From the NCBI GenBank assembly GCA_020091685.1, contig CM034603.1, positions 14,041,773-14,105,772 on the forward strand: a DNA stretch of 64,000 nt, read 5' to 3'. Source of the DNA: Lutjanus erythropterus. Taxonomy: Eukaryota; Chordata; Actinopteri; Lutjaniformes; Lutjanidae. Below the pieces are notes generated by a model. The model was not told the origin of the DNA. It made no database searches and was given only the letters and a program-made list of their open reading frames with translations. The first letter of the stretch is position 1. Every line of letters begins with the position of its first letter. A program made the translations under genes and the position numbers. Below are positions 42,945 to 54,179 of this stretch, in pieces.

Positions 42945-43862
42945 TGTACTTGGTAAGGCTGAGGCAAAAATACTTGATTTGTCACAGCTCCATTCCCCCA
43001 GTTCCCTCCTGTCCCTCTGCCCCAGTAAATTTCCACTCTCCCTGTCCCTGCTCCACTCTACCTGCCAGCCACTCCCACCTCATCAGCTCAACTCCACTCA
43101 CCTGCTGGCACAGCTGCAGCTCATCCACAATCAGCCCTGCTTATAGCCTCTCCTGCACTCTGACTCTTTGCCAGATTGTTCTTCAGTATTCCCCTGCAAG
43201 ACTCTCCAGCCCTTTTCCCGGATTGTTTTTTCCATTGTCTTCCCTGCCCGTCTGACTCTCCTGCCTCGCCTGGTTCTCGGATTCTCACCACAGCCTTCTG
43301 TTCCTGACTGTGAGAGCTTTCTCTACGTTCCCTGTTTTGCCTGCCTGTCCCTGTGGCTGCTGCCTTCTGCAAACCTCTCTCTGTCACTCCTGCCTGTAAG
43401 AAAACGGAACTGTATGGGTCTGAGGGCTCACGTCTTCTCCCTCGGTCCTCACGTCCAAGTTTGGCTCTACCCATTCCTCGAGTCTGACACCCTGTGACTG
43501 TTTTTTGGGCTCCCAGCCCGTAGAGTGACTGTAACCTGTGATTCTTCGTCAGGTCTAGTTCCTGTTCTCTTTCTGTTAAAATAAAGATCATTACCAACTG
43601 TCCCAGAATTGCTGAGTGCTGCTATTGGGTCCAAAGAACACCCGTTACATGATTAGGGTTAGGAAAAGAATTGTTTGGGTTGAAATAAGTCATTACATAA
43701 GTTCATGTAAGTAACATAACTTAACATAGATACCTTACACAAGTTTCATATGCTACGTAATTTTAAAAGAAATCTACACTGACTTTTAGGCTTCACTTGT
43801 GACACAAACACCAGTCTCCTGGGTGACCGTCCTGTTCTTGTTTGACCCATCCATCCACCCTA
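42945..43862 (+). repeat. interspersed repeat family X copy 5, split by a solo LTR
   Basis: The left part (aaggctgaggcaaaaatact, then tgatt at 42975-42979) and the right part (tgattagggttaggaaaag, ttgtttgggttgaaataag, then acacaaacaccagtctcctg and tgacccatccatccaccc) are one family X copy. The halves join smoothly when the LTR and one 5-bp duplicate are ignored, as shown by copies 3 and 4 that have no insertion at this point. Confidence 0.8.
42980..43649 (+). mobile_element. solo LTR of a Ty3/gypsy-like retrotransposon, with 5-bp target duplication
   Basis: The element starts TGTCAC and ends GTTACA, giving the short terminal TG..CA inverted repeat of LTRs. It is flanked on both sides by tgatt (42975-42979 and 43650-43654), a perfect 5-bp duplication. 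Inside are a CT-rich U3-like body, a cttatag TATA-like word at about 43140, and AATAAA at 43580-43585 near the end, as in R/U5. No gag, pol or env remains, so it arose by LTR-LTR recombination. Large frames across it (42863-43255, 43121-43597 minus, 43168-43497) are non-coding artefacts of LTR composition. The gypsy assignment comes from the overall style of fish LTRs. Confidence 0.85.
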
Positions 43863-44395
43863 TCTCCTCCATACACGAACTTTCTCAACGTTTACACTAC
43901 ATCACCTGACTTCAACAGTACATCAAATACATAATACTAGAGGGGCACCTCCACAAATGATGCTCCAGGGTCATACTTTGATGCAGAGATACTGACCAAG
44001 CTGCTGCACTTGATGCATTGGGAGTGAGAATGTCCTGGTTTATGCAGGTGTTAACAATAAAATGTCAGTATTAGATTTTTACTTGTGAACACTGTGGAGG
44101 AATCATACTACTCAAGGAAAAGGAATGATACTCTAACATGCAGCATAGCATTTTGAGGTACATTCATCGTATAATAGGTGCTATCATACGATCTCAAGAA
44201 AAACAAGCATGTTTCGCCATATTCTTTATGATGTTCTTAAATTCATCAATGGTTGGAAGTATATCCAAAAAAGATCTAAAATTGATTAATTTTATGGTAA
44301 TATGGTAATGGATGTTTTTCTTGAGAGGCCACTGTGTTTTAATAGTTATTGTTTTATTGTGGACTGTTTTTTAATATGTTGTATTTGTTGCATTT
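43863..44395. other. unassigned non-coding sequence
   Basis: The last ~150 bp (from about 44240) may be 3' UTR of the LINE-like tail that follows. No coding trace is visible. Confidence 0.45.
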
Positions 44396-44500
44396 TAATA
44401 TGTTGGGAATGGCTGCTACCTCGGCCAGGTCTCTCTGGTAAAAGAGATTGTCGATCTCACTGGCTTTCTGGTTAAATAATGGTAAACTAAAAATAAATAA
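44396..44500 (+). mobile_element. LINE-like 3' tail, family B copy 3
   Basis: Shows ggctgctacctcggccaggt, ctctctggtaaaagagattg, tcgatctcactggctttctg, gttaaataatggtaaac, then an A-rich end. This is the best-preserved member of family B here. Confidence 0.75.
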
Positions 44501-45617
44501 CAGAGAACCAACCAGCAACATCTGCTTGGGATCAGTGATTTTGGTGATTGGTTGGAAGTTTATTTATCTATCGTTGAGTCACGCTGAGAAGCTGAACCAT
44601 AGCTGTTGATAGATTGCCTTAAAATGCAAATTATCTGTCAGTGAGTGACAAAATCAATATGTAAACTGAGTGATTTACATCCTGTCCATCAATGAGTCAG
44701 CCAAACACTCAGTCATCAATCAATCATCATTTGAACCATCTGTACTGCAGTTTAAAGTGCCGTTGCTACAATGAACTCACAGGGATCTACAGTGAGAAAA
44801 TAAAACGTTGGTCAAACAAAGGAATTTGAAAATTGATACAAATATTTCCATCTGTTTGGGACACTCTGCTGTCTGTATCACACCGAGACAATATCGATGA
44901 CTGTCAGTCCTTGAGGAAGATGAATAGAGATAGCCTGCAGTAAAGGACCAAGGTGAGATGATGTTGCTATAGAAACCAATAAATGTTTCTGCCTTGCACA
45001 CACGGTACTGTAGTTAATGAACCTGAGTAGACAGAATGGGTCTCCTCATTGTTAAACACTGTCGTTGGCTCCTGAAGAGGCTTAAATTATGTCATGGAAA
45101 TTAGCACGGCACTGTGACTCTGGACCTTGCACCTTTTCAATGTCGAGTGCTTGTGATATGATACAGACCAGAGTGATTGTGACATCTTTAACTGTTCCCA
45201 TGGGAAAACTTGTCTTCTAGCTGTGCTGATTCATGGTAATTATAATAATACTATAAAACTACACTAAAATCAATTGCAACAGCTGATAAATAAATGCATA
45301 AACTCTAATATATTTGAACATCGACGCAACACACATGGGCTTAAAAATAGTCTATTTGTTCACATTGCCTTTATTCTTTTAAACCTTCACATTCAACAGT
45401 GGCAATGAAGACACATTTCACAACCCCTGCATTATCTCTTGTGTTAGCTGAAGTGACACAAGTATAAATGAATCCTTAAACCAAGTCATTTCACACTGCT
45501 GAACCCTGAATAGATAAATAAAAGATAAAAGATAGAATTTGGAGAATATGCATAAGGCTATAAGGACATTTCTCCTTACAAGATGCTTCATAAAAATGAA
45601 AATGACAGTCTTAAAGT
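44501..45617. other. unassigned non-coding stretch
   Basis: No gene. Short minus frames at 44777-45001 and 45418-45633 have no motif. Confidence 0.45.
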
Positions 45618-45813
45618 GACAGATATCGACCATAGAGATGTCTGCCTTCTCTCCAATGTAATGAGACTAAACAGCACTTAGCTTGTTGTGCTCAAAACAC
45701 CAAAAAATGTATGTGAAAAATTCAAAACCAGTGTCTCTTTCTAGAAATCATGACCAAATTACTCCATAGATAATCCACAGGCCTTACAGTGAGTAGTTTC
45801 ATGTAGGAACTAC
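45618..45813 (-). repeat. interspersed repeat family C, copy 2 (inverted)
   Basis: The minus strand reads gtagttcctacatgaaac, aggcctgtggattatctatg, ggtcatgatttctagaaaga, gacactggttttgaattttt, tttttggtgttttgagcaca and ggcagacatctctatgg. This is the same order as 20414-20600. Confidence 0.8.
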
Positions 45814-45900
45814 TTTTTTTCTTTTCTTTCAGAAAAGGAAGTATTGGTGTAGATTTTATAGCAGAAATAATAGTAGCAGCAATAGTAATAGTAGTTCAAA

Positions 45901-45985
45901 TGTATTTTTTTGGCACTTTGAACACCAAAAGTTGAGTGCCAATTAGTCCTATTATATTGAAGAGGCAGCAGACATTTCCACAGGT
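45901..45985 (+). repeat. interspersed repeat family C, copy 3 (partial, opposite to copy 2)
   Basis: Shows tatttttttggcactttgaa, caccaaaagttgagtgcc, cctattatattgaagaggca and gcagacatttccaca. With copy 2 it forms an imperfect inverted repeat of about 80 bp arms across a gap of about 185 bp (45715-45901). Confidence 0.65.
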
Positions 45986-47559
45986 GGCTACTTTCAAGGG
46001 TGCCCACAGATCTTGAGGCATGAAGCAACCAATAAATCCTCAGAAGAAAACACGAGTGATAATGTATTCCAAGATGTCGCCCAAAGCATTCCAGTGAGCA
46101 CTAAAGCCCTTCTCCTGCTGAGCCGGTTGAGTGCATGCACATCCAGTTGGCTCCCCAGACACGCAAGACTCTTCTAAGACTTTTCAAATGAATTATCAAG
46201 TGTTATTGGACATTTTCATTCACATCATTTTGAAATGATTTTTTATGTAAAATCCCTCAGTCCCTCAATACCAGCTGTGACCACTGCAGCAAAATCACTT
46301 CACAGCCCAGTGCAAGTTCTGAGGGCCTATGCCAAGGCCACAGTGGCTGCATGTACCTGCAGCACTGCTAGTACTGCCAGTCCTATCTTTCTACACTGAG
46401 TTTGCAGAAGACTTTTGAAATGAATCATAGAGCTGTAAGAGAGGGAGGGAGGGAGGGAGAGAGAAACACAAAAGTGTAAAAGAAAAAGAGAGCATATCGT
46501 GAAAAAATACTGCCTTTCACCTGATTTTTCATGTGCAATAAATTGTTCTGCTGTCATCGTCCGCCTTTTGTCCATTTTGATCATTTCAGTAAATACCACT
46601 TCTTTACCAAAGCTTTTTAGCATTTACATAATTTCTATTATGTTAATCTGGAATATTCTCAATATGTCTAAGTGCAATCACTTGTGAAGCTCATAATTGC
46701 AAGGCTGAACATGACCATATTTAAAAAGTGTTGGGCCAAGACAATGAAAACACCAATGTCCAAGTTTTTATGGATAAATATAAACAACCTTGAACCCTTA
46801 TTTGAGCTAACATGTTTGTTCTAGGGATTTAAAATGCTACAGTTGGTGAACCCAGTGCTTAATTTCACAACCCCTTTCAGTGAGCCTCTTCAGGACTGTA
46901 GAGCGGTGCCCCCCAGTGTGCAAACACTCACAGACACACACACAGAAACACACACGTGGTCACGTAGTGCAGCCAGATATTATGCAACAACCACAGACGA
47001 CATGACATTTGAATGGGAACTCAGTATGTTGAAGTGAAACTCTTGACTTAGTGAAGGAAAAACAGCGTGGTGAGTTGCAGGGTTTCATGTTGGATCCTGG
47101 CAAGTTGCTTCAAGCTTAATCCATGAGCGCAAAAGCCTGTCTGTCTTTATCTCTGTCTTACCATCTTTCTTTCTGCCTATCTTTGTACAGTATCTTTCCC
47201 CCCTGTTGTGGCCGCATTTGCACTCAGTTTTTCTAATCCCTCACTTTTTGTGAACCCTTATCTGTCTGTCTTGTTCTTCACCGTTTTATTATTAATTCCT
47301 CTGTATTACCATACTTATAAGTACCTTCAATCCAAAGCAGAACCCTGACCTTAAACTAAATTTATGACTCTTGCCTGAACTTAATACCTGACCCAATCAA
47401 TAAATTTTAGCTAGCTGGAAGATCCTTATTATGGAATCCATCCCACTTTTCTAAACTAGCGGGAAAGCTGGTCCTCTTAAGTATAGAAATGAAACAGCAC
47501 ACACACTTTTTTCTGTCTCTCTCCGCCTTTTCTTGCCAACTCCAGCCAGCGCTGGCGTG
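45986..47559. other. unassigned stretch with a (GGGA)n repeat
   Basis: (GGGA)n lies at about 46441-46462; a CA-rich patch lies at about 46930-46955. The 98-codon minus frame 46327-46623 covers the GGGA repeat and has no motif. No gene. Confidence 0.45.
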
Positions 47560-47930
47560 TGCAGCGCTCAACCCTTTTCGCGCTTAGTCAGCTGAAAGTG
47601 CGGATGCATCGTCTGAACCAAAACAGCCTCTCTGCATTCCTGTGGCAGCATCTAAAGGAACATTTCAGTAAAAATCAGCCGTGCCGTCCTAATGAGATCA
47701 AGATGGATTATGAGCTGCACTCTGCAGAGAGCTGCCAGCGCCTGACACGGCCCACTGTACGGCGGGCTGCTGTTCCCTAAGATGTAAAAGGGCAACTTTT
47801 AATCTCATTTCCCCCCTCGTGGAAAGGCATAATAAGTAATCGTGTTACCCATCAGCCCTGACTCTGTGCTCGGGTTATGTGCATTACTGACAGTGAGAAA
47901 TGATCTGCCTGAAATTTAACCCAGCACTTA
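47560..47930. promoter_or_regulatory. candidate conserved non-coding element
   Basis: A balanced, non-repetitive island with gccgtgccgtcctaatgag, ggcataataagtaatcgtg and gtgcattactgacagtgag. It includes TGACAG (TALE-like) and TAAT cores. The 73-codon plus frame 47559-47780 is open through it but has no domain and no splice context. Inference. Confidence 0.35.
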
Positions 47931-49429
47931 CCCCTAAAGAGATATATGCTTGTGTGTGTTCAAGTGTGTGTATTCATTTATGTGCGGTGAGAGGAGGAAA
48001 AGAGAGAAAAGAGGGAGGATATTCCAGAGACAGAAAAAGTGAAGTCAAAGGGCATCCGTCTGCAATTTCAAGACAAATCTCCTAAAGTCTGCAGAGTAGA
48101 ACAGCATTTACTCATCTGTTCAGTTCATCTACACTCACTGATTCAAACAGGAACACCAAAACTCCTCTACACAGGAGGAAACATTCAGATCTGATATATT
48201 AAAACTGTCAGTTTGCATCTGAAGCTTTCCAACATCTTTGATTTGTCCCAACGGGACAGCTTCACTGAGCATAAAGTAGATACAGTTTCATGAGTGTTTT
48301 ACACAGTGGACTTGGATTCATGTGCTTGTTTTTGTAAACTGTTAACAAGATAAATTATATTAGACTAAATTTAAGAGTTCTGTGGCAAGTAAATATTAGG
48401 GTATTTTGCCTTTGTTGCCCCTAACACTAACCTTTATTCCCTAGAATGGTTAAAGATCAAAAAATGCTGAATACTACATATCCAATGCAACTCAGTGTCA
48501 TCTTTCCAGTGACTTCTTGTGCTCGCCTGCTCGCAAACACAGGGACACAGGCATCCACTCCAGACAATCACTGTTTCACCATGGTAAAGCTCACCCTGCA
48601 ATCTATATTACCTTGTAGACCATTCTCGTTTGAGAGGTGCTGATGAGCTACTTGAAAAAAAAAGCCCTACTGTACTTACATTAGCCATGATAAAATGCCA
48701 CAGAAAAGAAAAAAAACTGCAGTCTGTGTGCTGCTGCTGACTCTGTGCTATTGAAATCCTGCTTGTGGTTGAAATACAGTACATATACAGATTGGCCATG
48801 TTTCCAAATAAAACCAAAGTATCTCTGCATGCCAGATATTGCCAGAGGTAAGCCAGAAAATGTGTTTTTAATGCAATGTGTGTGAACTGACCCTTTAATT
48901 TACAGCCTATTAATTACTGTTTTTACTGGCAACGTTTTACAAGGTAATGAATACATCAATGACTAAATTAAGGGACTGGTGGCTGAAAAATAAATGAGTA
49001 GTTCAAAATTAATTAGTGATTTTAATCAAGTGCTACTGACGAAGTGACATCTGCTCTTGTTGATCCCCTCTAAATGATTCACAGCACCAAATTTAACTGT
49101 ATTTTCATACTAGGATTTTGGTATTCTTTGACAGAAACCTTTTTACTCCCACAGACTGAATGTGATACTGAGTAATGAAAAGGAAAGGAAAATGTTCCTT
49201 TCAAAAGGGAAAAGCAACATGAAAATGGTTCAAATCCCTATCGGCTCAGTTAGTACATTATAGGAGTTAAAATCAAGCGTACCTCCAGTCTGTGAACATC
49301 ATCAGATGAGTCAGGAACAGATCATCACTTGCAACAGTTTTCCGTCCACATTTTCTGGCTCTGTCCCTCCCTCCCTCCCTCCCCCACTACAGTCCAGTCA
49401 TCCCTTCCACATCCAGGTCCCAAACATAA
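47931..49429. other. unassigned non-coding stretch
   Basis: Purine-rich patch at about 47985-48020 and (CCCT)n at about 49366-49384. No gene or classified repeat. Confidence 0.45.
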
Positions 49430-49735
49430 CTTCCCCAGCACACTCATAAAGCGCAATTAACTTCTTTAGCTCCGTCTTATAAATATTCATTAGCTCAAGC
49501 ATGTTGTCATTTTGTTCAAAATGATTGCAATCAAATTAGCATAATTAAACATTATCTATGGTAATGCTGGTGGACGAGCAGCCCCGGCGAGACTCCCCAG
49601 CCGTGTTTCGATGTGTGTCAGCGCGGCAGAGAAGCATGATGGATAATATAATTATGTTTGGGAGACAATGGGAGCCCCGCGGTATTGTTATTAATGTGCT
49701 CTGTTAATAATGACGCCCCCTACATGAAAAGGCAT
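49430..49735. promoter_or_regulatory. candidate conserved non-coding element (strong texture)
   Basis: Non-repetitive and very rich in homeodomain/SOX/CEBP-like words: aatattcattagctcaagc, tgattgcaatcaaattagca, taattaaacattatc, agacaatggg, gtattgttattaatgtgc, tgttaataatgacgcc. AT-rich cores alternate with CpG-containing sequence (gagcagccccggcgag, tcagcgcggcag). That mosaic is characteristic of developmental enhancers. No coding frame. Confidence 0.45.
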
Positions 49736-51784
49736 GTCTGCAAGACGGTTTCTGAGTGTGACGGAGAGAAAGAGAGCATATCTGTCTGTGTGTGAGACAG
49801 ATTTGTCTGTGTCTTTTCCAAAAGTGCGTGCGTTAATGTGTGTGTGCAGGTGCAAGTTTCTGAGTTTGCGTGCATTTTGGGAAACAGAGAGAGTATGAAT
49901 CAAAGAGAGGAAGTGAGCAGTGCTAGTGTACATGTGTATGTGTATGGGTTTGACCAATATATCAGGCTGATATTGACCCTTTATTGAATATTGGATCAGT
50001 ACCATCCTATAGAACCCTAGATTGGCCATTGAGTGAAGAAAACACGTATAGTGGCCTTCTTTTTTTTTTTTTTACCACATTTAGAGCTATTGTGTGCACA
50101 AGATATAATCCTTGATTACATTTTGGTTAATTCATGGGCACAAGATACAGTTTGTTCTTACATTTCGTTTTTGTTCTCACAGATTAATTATTAACTAAAT
50201 AATTTTGCCAGTGCACACCGCAAAGGCCTTCCAGCTGCCAACTGTTTAAGACACTTATCCTGAGTGATAGCTATGGATGGAGGCTAGTAATGCTTATTTT
50301 AGCTTAGGGGTGAGTTATCAAGACATGTTAACAACACTTACTTTGCAAGGGACCGTTGTCTGTAAATGGAAATTAACAAGGAAATTGAGAGCATGTGGAT
50401 TTTAATGTAGGTAGCATGCTTACTTTGAGGATGCCATCAGTTTTATAGCTTGTCAGTTTGAAGGCCCTGGAAAACGTCATGGTTACGTGGATGCATGAAA
50501 GGTGTTTGGAGCAAGATATCTGCATCAGTGCTCTTTCACAAGAGCCTTATTTCTAATGGCACATGCAGTCATGGATACATAGACGGATATTCCAGCAAGG
50601 TTATATGGCTAAGAGTAACAGAGCTAACAGCAACCCAATAGTTACTGGTGCAAACCGGAGATTACTCAAGGCTTCTATGCACTGACATGGGTACAGACAA
50701 TGTTGTGCTAGGAGACACTTAACAGTATTTGCAGTGAGGTCTATTTTTTATGGACTTCCAAATTGCTCAGTCGAGGTAAACTGAATAATGAAATACTTAT
50801 CCATGGCTTGAAAAAAGTCCTCTTGAGATTATCTTAAAAGTGCATCGTCACAAAGCTTAAAGGGGTAGCAAGTGAGTATTGATCGGCCGTAATTTGGAGA
50901 ACCCATAAGATATAGATTTTTTTAAAAAGAATGATCAAAATTGATGCTGCTGAGATTGCGATATACTGATATACCTAATCCACAGTATATTGTAAGCTAA
51001 GCTCCAAAAACACTAGATCCTTCACCGGAATACAACTGGAAGATACTTTCTCATGAAACCTATCACAAAGGATTGTGGGTCAGAATAGCTAGAAAAGCAT
51101 GCTGGCTTGCATACTGCAAAATGCAATCAGATGTAGTAGGACATCCTGGTATTTGTGGCGTAAAGCATTTGACATGCTATGTTGGGACATACTAAATCTT
51201 TTTCTGGCATACTAAATAGTATGATACAATGGGTATTGGAACGCACAGACTGTATTATCAGCTGTCCGTACAAAAGTGAAACAAAGCACCCACTAAAAGA
51301 TTGGACTGTAGCACACAGGTCCTCTATTATTAAAACAGTAAGTGGATATTTTTTTAAGGCTAAACATGGACTTGAACTGTATCAGTACCAATAAAAGTAA
51401 TCTGCAAGGGTTTTTTGGGATTGATAATCTCCTTTATTTATCTAAGATGAATGAATGTTGATTTTAGCTGTATTAACTGGAATGCTGTGTAGTTTTCCAA
51501 TTATTTTGCAAGCAAGTAAGTATTTAACTAAGTCTGCACTAATATTTTTCCTCTGTGGCTGCATTCTCTGACTGCTGTGAGGTACTTTTTTATTGTGCAT
51601 GTAGTTTTATTTTGCAATTTTCTTGTGTTGGAGGTGCAGCATCCTTCAGAGACTGCATGTACAAGTACAGTATGTGCCTTGTTTTCACTGGATAATTCAA
51701 CAGCTGTTTCATCTGTTTAGTAAAACATTTTGACGAAGGCACTCTGCTGAAAGGTATTGCCATTAGTTATCAGTCTTAAATTCA
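49736..51784. other. unassigned non-coding stretch
   Basis: GT-rich patch at about 49780-49860 and poly-T at about 50060-50074. A region around 51170-51260 (catactaaatagtatg) looks like the end of a fish DNA transposon, but I cannot delimit it. The 112-codon minus frame 49691-50029 is microsatellite-influenced. Confidence 0.4.
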
Positions 51785-52595
51785 ATTTTGACCTTAAAAA
51801 CCCTTCAAAACGTTTCTGTAAACTGCAGTTTTGCATGAGTTCATACTTGCCATGCTGACACTGGTAGATCTAAAATTATGCCTCCTGTTGCAACTGGTGA
51901 ATCCTGAGATGAACTAATCCACAAATGCACGTGTTTCTCCACGTGCATTTGGGTGTGTCTGTATGACGATAGGACTCCCTGTATGACTGAAAGCCCAGTT
52001 ACTAAACAATTATTCTATAAACCACTTTGATGAAAGCCCTGTGCTGAAAAGCATTGGTGAAACACTGTGAACACTCTTCCAGTAAACCCAGTGTGTTGAC
52101 AAGTTATTTTTTCACATGGTATTTTGGTAACTTGAGTGCCAAGTAGTGACACTACAGTCTGTCCTCAACGTGTGTATGAAAGTTTATCAAAACAAATACG
52201 TGTCTCATGTTTCAGTAGTCTGTGATTCATTCCTGTCATGGTCCATACATGCTGTTTTGAGACCTTTTCTATTCTAACAGGGGGGATACTTTGCGGGGAA
52301 ACACTAATATGAGTATGCATGAAAATTTTGAGATTAAAAGTGTCTCAGTATGGGGTTTTGGCCTTAAAAAAAACTCTTCAAAACGTGACTATGAACAGCA
52401 GTTTTGAGTAAGTTCTTATTTGCTATGCTGACACTTGAGAACTAAAATTATCCCTCATGTCGCAACTGGGTGAATCCTGGGATGAACCCATCTGTAACTG
52501 GGTGAATCCTGGGATGAACCCGTCTGCAAATGCACATGTTTCTCCACGTGCTTTTGGGCACTCCCTGTACGACTGAAAGCCGAGTAACTAAACAG
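51785..52595 (+). repeat. direct duplication of a ~230-bp unit, with a nested 32-bp tandem repeat
   Basis: Unit 1 (51785-52009) and unit 2 (52355-52595) share, in order, accttaaaa..cttcaaaacg, cagttttg..agtt.ttact/ttattgc, atgctgacact, aaaattat, gcaactggtgaatcctg, caaatgcac.tgtttctccacgtgc and actgaaagcc..taactaaaca. In unit 2 a 32-bp segment (gggtgaatcctgggatgaac core) occurs twice at 52463-52526. A second shared block (tttgacgaaggcactctgctg at 51730; tttgatgaaagccctgtgctg at 52026) lies outside the units. The minus frame 52455-52706 is a by-product. Confidence 0.8.
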
Positions 52596-52599
52596 AGAC

Positions 52600-52880
52600 A
52601 CTGGATGAGTCATAAGGGTGTGTGAGTGTTCCCATCCATTCACCACAATAACACAGACCTCACAGGCCAGCGGCTCCGTGCCCAAACCCATCCGTCCCGA
52701 TGACAAGTAGTGTTTACATAGTGATGGTTACTTACAGACTGACAAGCTCGCAGTGAAGTTTGATCTATGTTTTACACTTAGCAGCAGTAAAAGCTGCGAT
52801 TCACAGTGGAGGAGCTGGCGACCCGGCGGCCCCTGTTAATCTCTTGATCTACTGTTGAGTCTTATTTCTCTCATCACTCT
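52600..52880. promoter_or_regulatory. candidate conserved non-coding element (weak)
   Basis: A balanced block with ggatgagtcataagg (AP-1-like TGAGTCA), ggagctggcgacccgg and cccctgttaatctcttgatc. Not recognised as a repeat. Weak inference. Confidence 0.25.
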
Positions 52881-53387
52881 TACTGCAAGTGAAAAAAAAT
52901 ATCTGCCAGCAGAATGAGAGGATTTGTCACAGAAGCAGTTTCAAGAGATGTCGTGAATAAAAATCGCAGTGTGGTGAAATAAGGGAGACCATTTGCTTTG
53001 GAGCTACAGGAGAAAAGAACGATGGTAACTGGAAGTAACTTTGCTTACTATAATTCCTGTCAATTAAGGCTACAGTTTCAAACTTTCTGCCTGATGCCCC
53101 TGCTACACCTAAAAGAGGTGACTGAGGTAAGTTCGAGCCACAATAAAGCTGGTTGAAGGTTTGCAGAGTTGCACCTGTGAGGTTTGTAAATGGCTATCTA
53201 GCTGATTGAATATCTTCCTGAATTATCATCTGACAGTGGCTGGCTCAGGCTGTCTGAGTGGCCAGTTTTATTCCTTTTCTACTGAAAACTACTTTTAAAC
53301 CAGAAAAAAAAACGCACCTGGTCAGTTTACTGTAATTTAGAGTTGATCAATCTGTTGAGATCATCTCACAAACATCAACTGCTTAAA
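52881..53387. other. unassigned non-coding sequence
   Basis: The part from about 53265 (attccttttctactg) may be the left edge of family F. Nothing else. Confidence 0.4.
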
Positions 53388-53497
53388 TTAAATCATATTT
53401 AGGATATATTAAATAAAAATCTGATCTAAAACTTTATTTAATTTTTTCAAAATTTATTTATTTATTATTAGTATTTTTGGTTCAGTGGAAACACCAG
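53388..53497 (+). repeat. interspersed repeat family F, copy 1
   Basis: Core words atcatatttaggatatatta, aatctgatctaaaactttat and tttggttcagtggaaac recur in order at 55608-55765, 2.2 kb downstream in the same orientation. Confidence 0.7.
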
Positions 53498-53924
53498 CTG
53501 CATGCAGTTGGGCACAATGAGTGCAGAAAGTATTGATGCATCTATGAAGCGTGGTATCGCTGGACCAGTTTCAATATGCAAATTAGTTTGGAATTTCTCA
53601 CATCATTTTTGATTTCAAGGGGTAACTTGCACAGACCAAAACACTTCTGCACACAATTGGATTGAACTATAACTAATGAGAGCAACAAATTGTGTGATGC
53701 AACAAAGTTGGTCATTTAAATTTACCAAATCCTGTCTGCAAACAAGTCTTTCTTATCAACAAGATTTAGATCTCGTTGTTTGTTCGATAAATAAGAATGT
53801 CCCGTCCAAATTGTGAAATACAGATGTGTTCGTGGATTCATTGGAAATAGTTTAACATCAGATGCAGCCATTTTGGTTGTTTACGAACCAAAATGCTGAC
53901 CAATAAGGATGCACTCTTCTGTAC
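53498..53924. other. unassigned non-coding sequence
   Basis: Nothing recognised. Confidence 0.5.
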
Positions 53925-54018
53925 AGTCATCATACCAAACCAGCAGCCACTGCAGAGGACTAGCAGCCTCAGTACATGAGGTGGACGCTCTACCAACTGA
54001 GCTAAACAGCCACCCCAA
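53925..54018 (-). mobile_element. tRNA-derived SINE head / tRNA pseudogene
   Basis: The minus strand reads ggggtggctgtttagctcag, ttggtagagcgtccacc, then catgtactgaggctgctag and a degraded B-box region ctgctggtttggtatg. The TAGCTCAGTTGGTAGAGC segment is an intact pol III A box with D-arm. The following block matches the 27868 SINE (catgta..agtcc..cagcagc/cagtggc). The tRNA fold is incomplete (poor TPsiC arm), so it is a SINE head, not a tRNA gene. Confidence 0.75.
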
Positions 54019-54179
54019 GTCCAACTAATTTCTGGCCTGTAGGGGAGTATTTAAGGCACTGCAGTGCATTTCATGTTATCAAGTTTTATATAGGGTCATC
54101 CAAAGCCTTTATTTCCACTGCATGGAATGACTCAACTTGATTTGACAAACCTTTGATACTGGGTACTTTTCTTGATTTT
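54019..54179. other. unassigned non-coding sequence
   Basis: Probably leads into the repeat that follows; its left edge is not clear. Confidence 0.4.

Noticed and set aside
43121-43597. 158-codon minus-strand open frame, the longest in the window
   Set aside because: It lies inside the solo LTR with matched 5-bp target duplications; frames are open on both strands there, and the predicted chain is charged low-complexity sequence.
52455-52706. 83-codon minus frame with a repeated peptide
   Set aside because: The peptide repetition comes from the nested 32-bp DNA duplication; no start context or domain.
53925-54018. A functional tRNA gene on the minus strand
   Set aside because: The D-arm/A box is good, but the anticodon arm and TPsiC arm do not pair properly and the sequence continues as a known SINE head.
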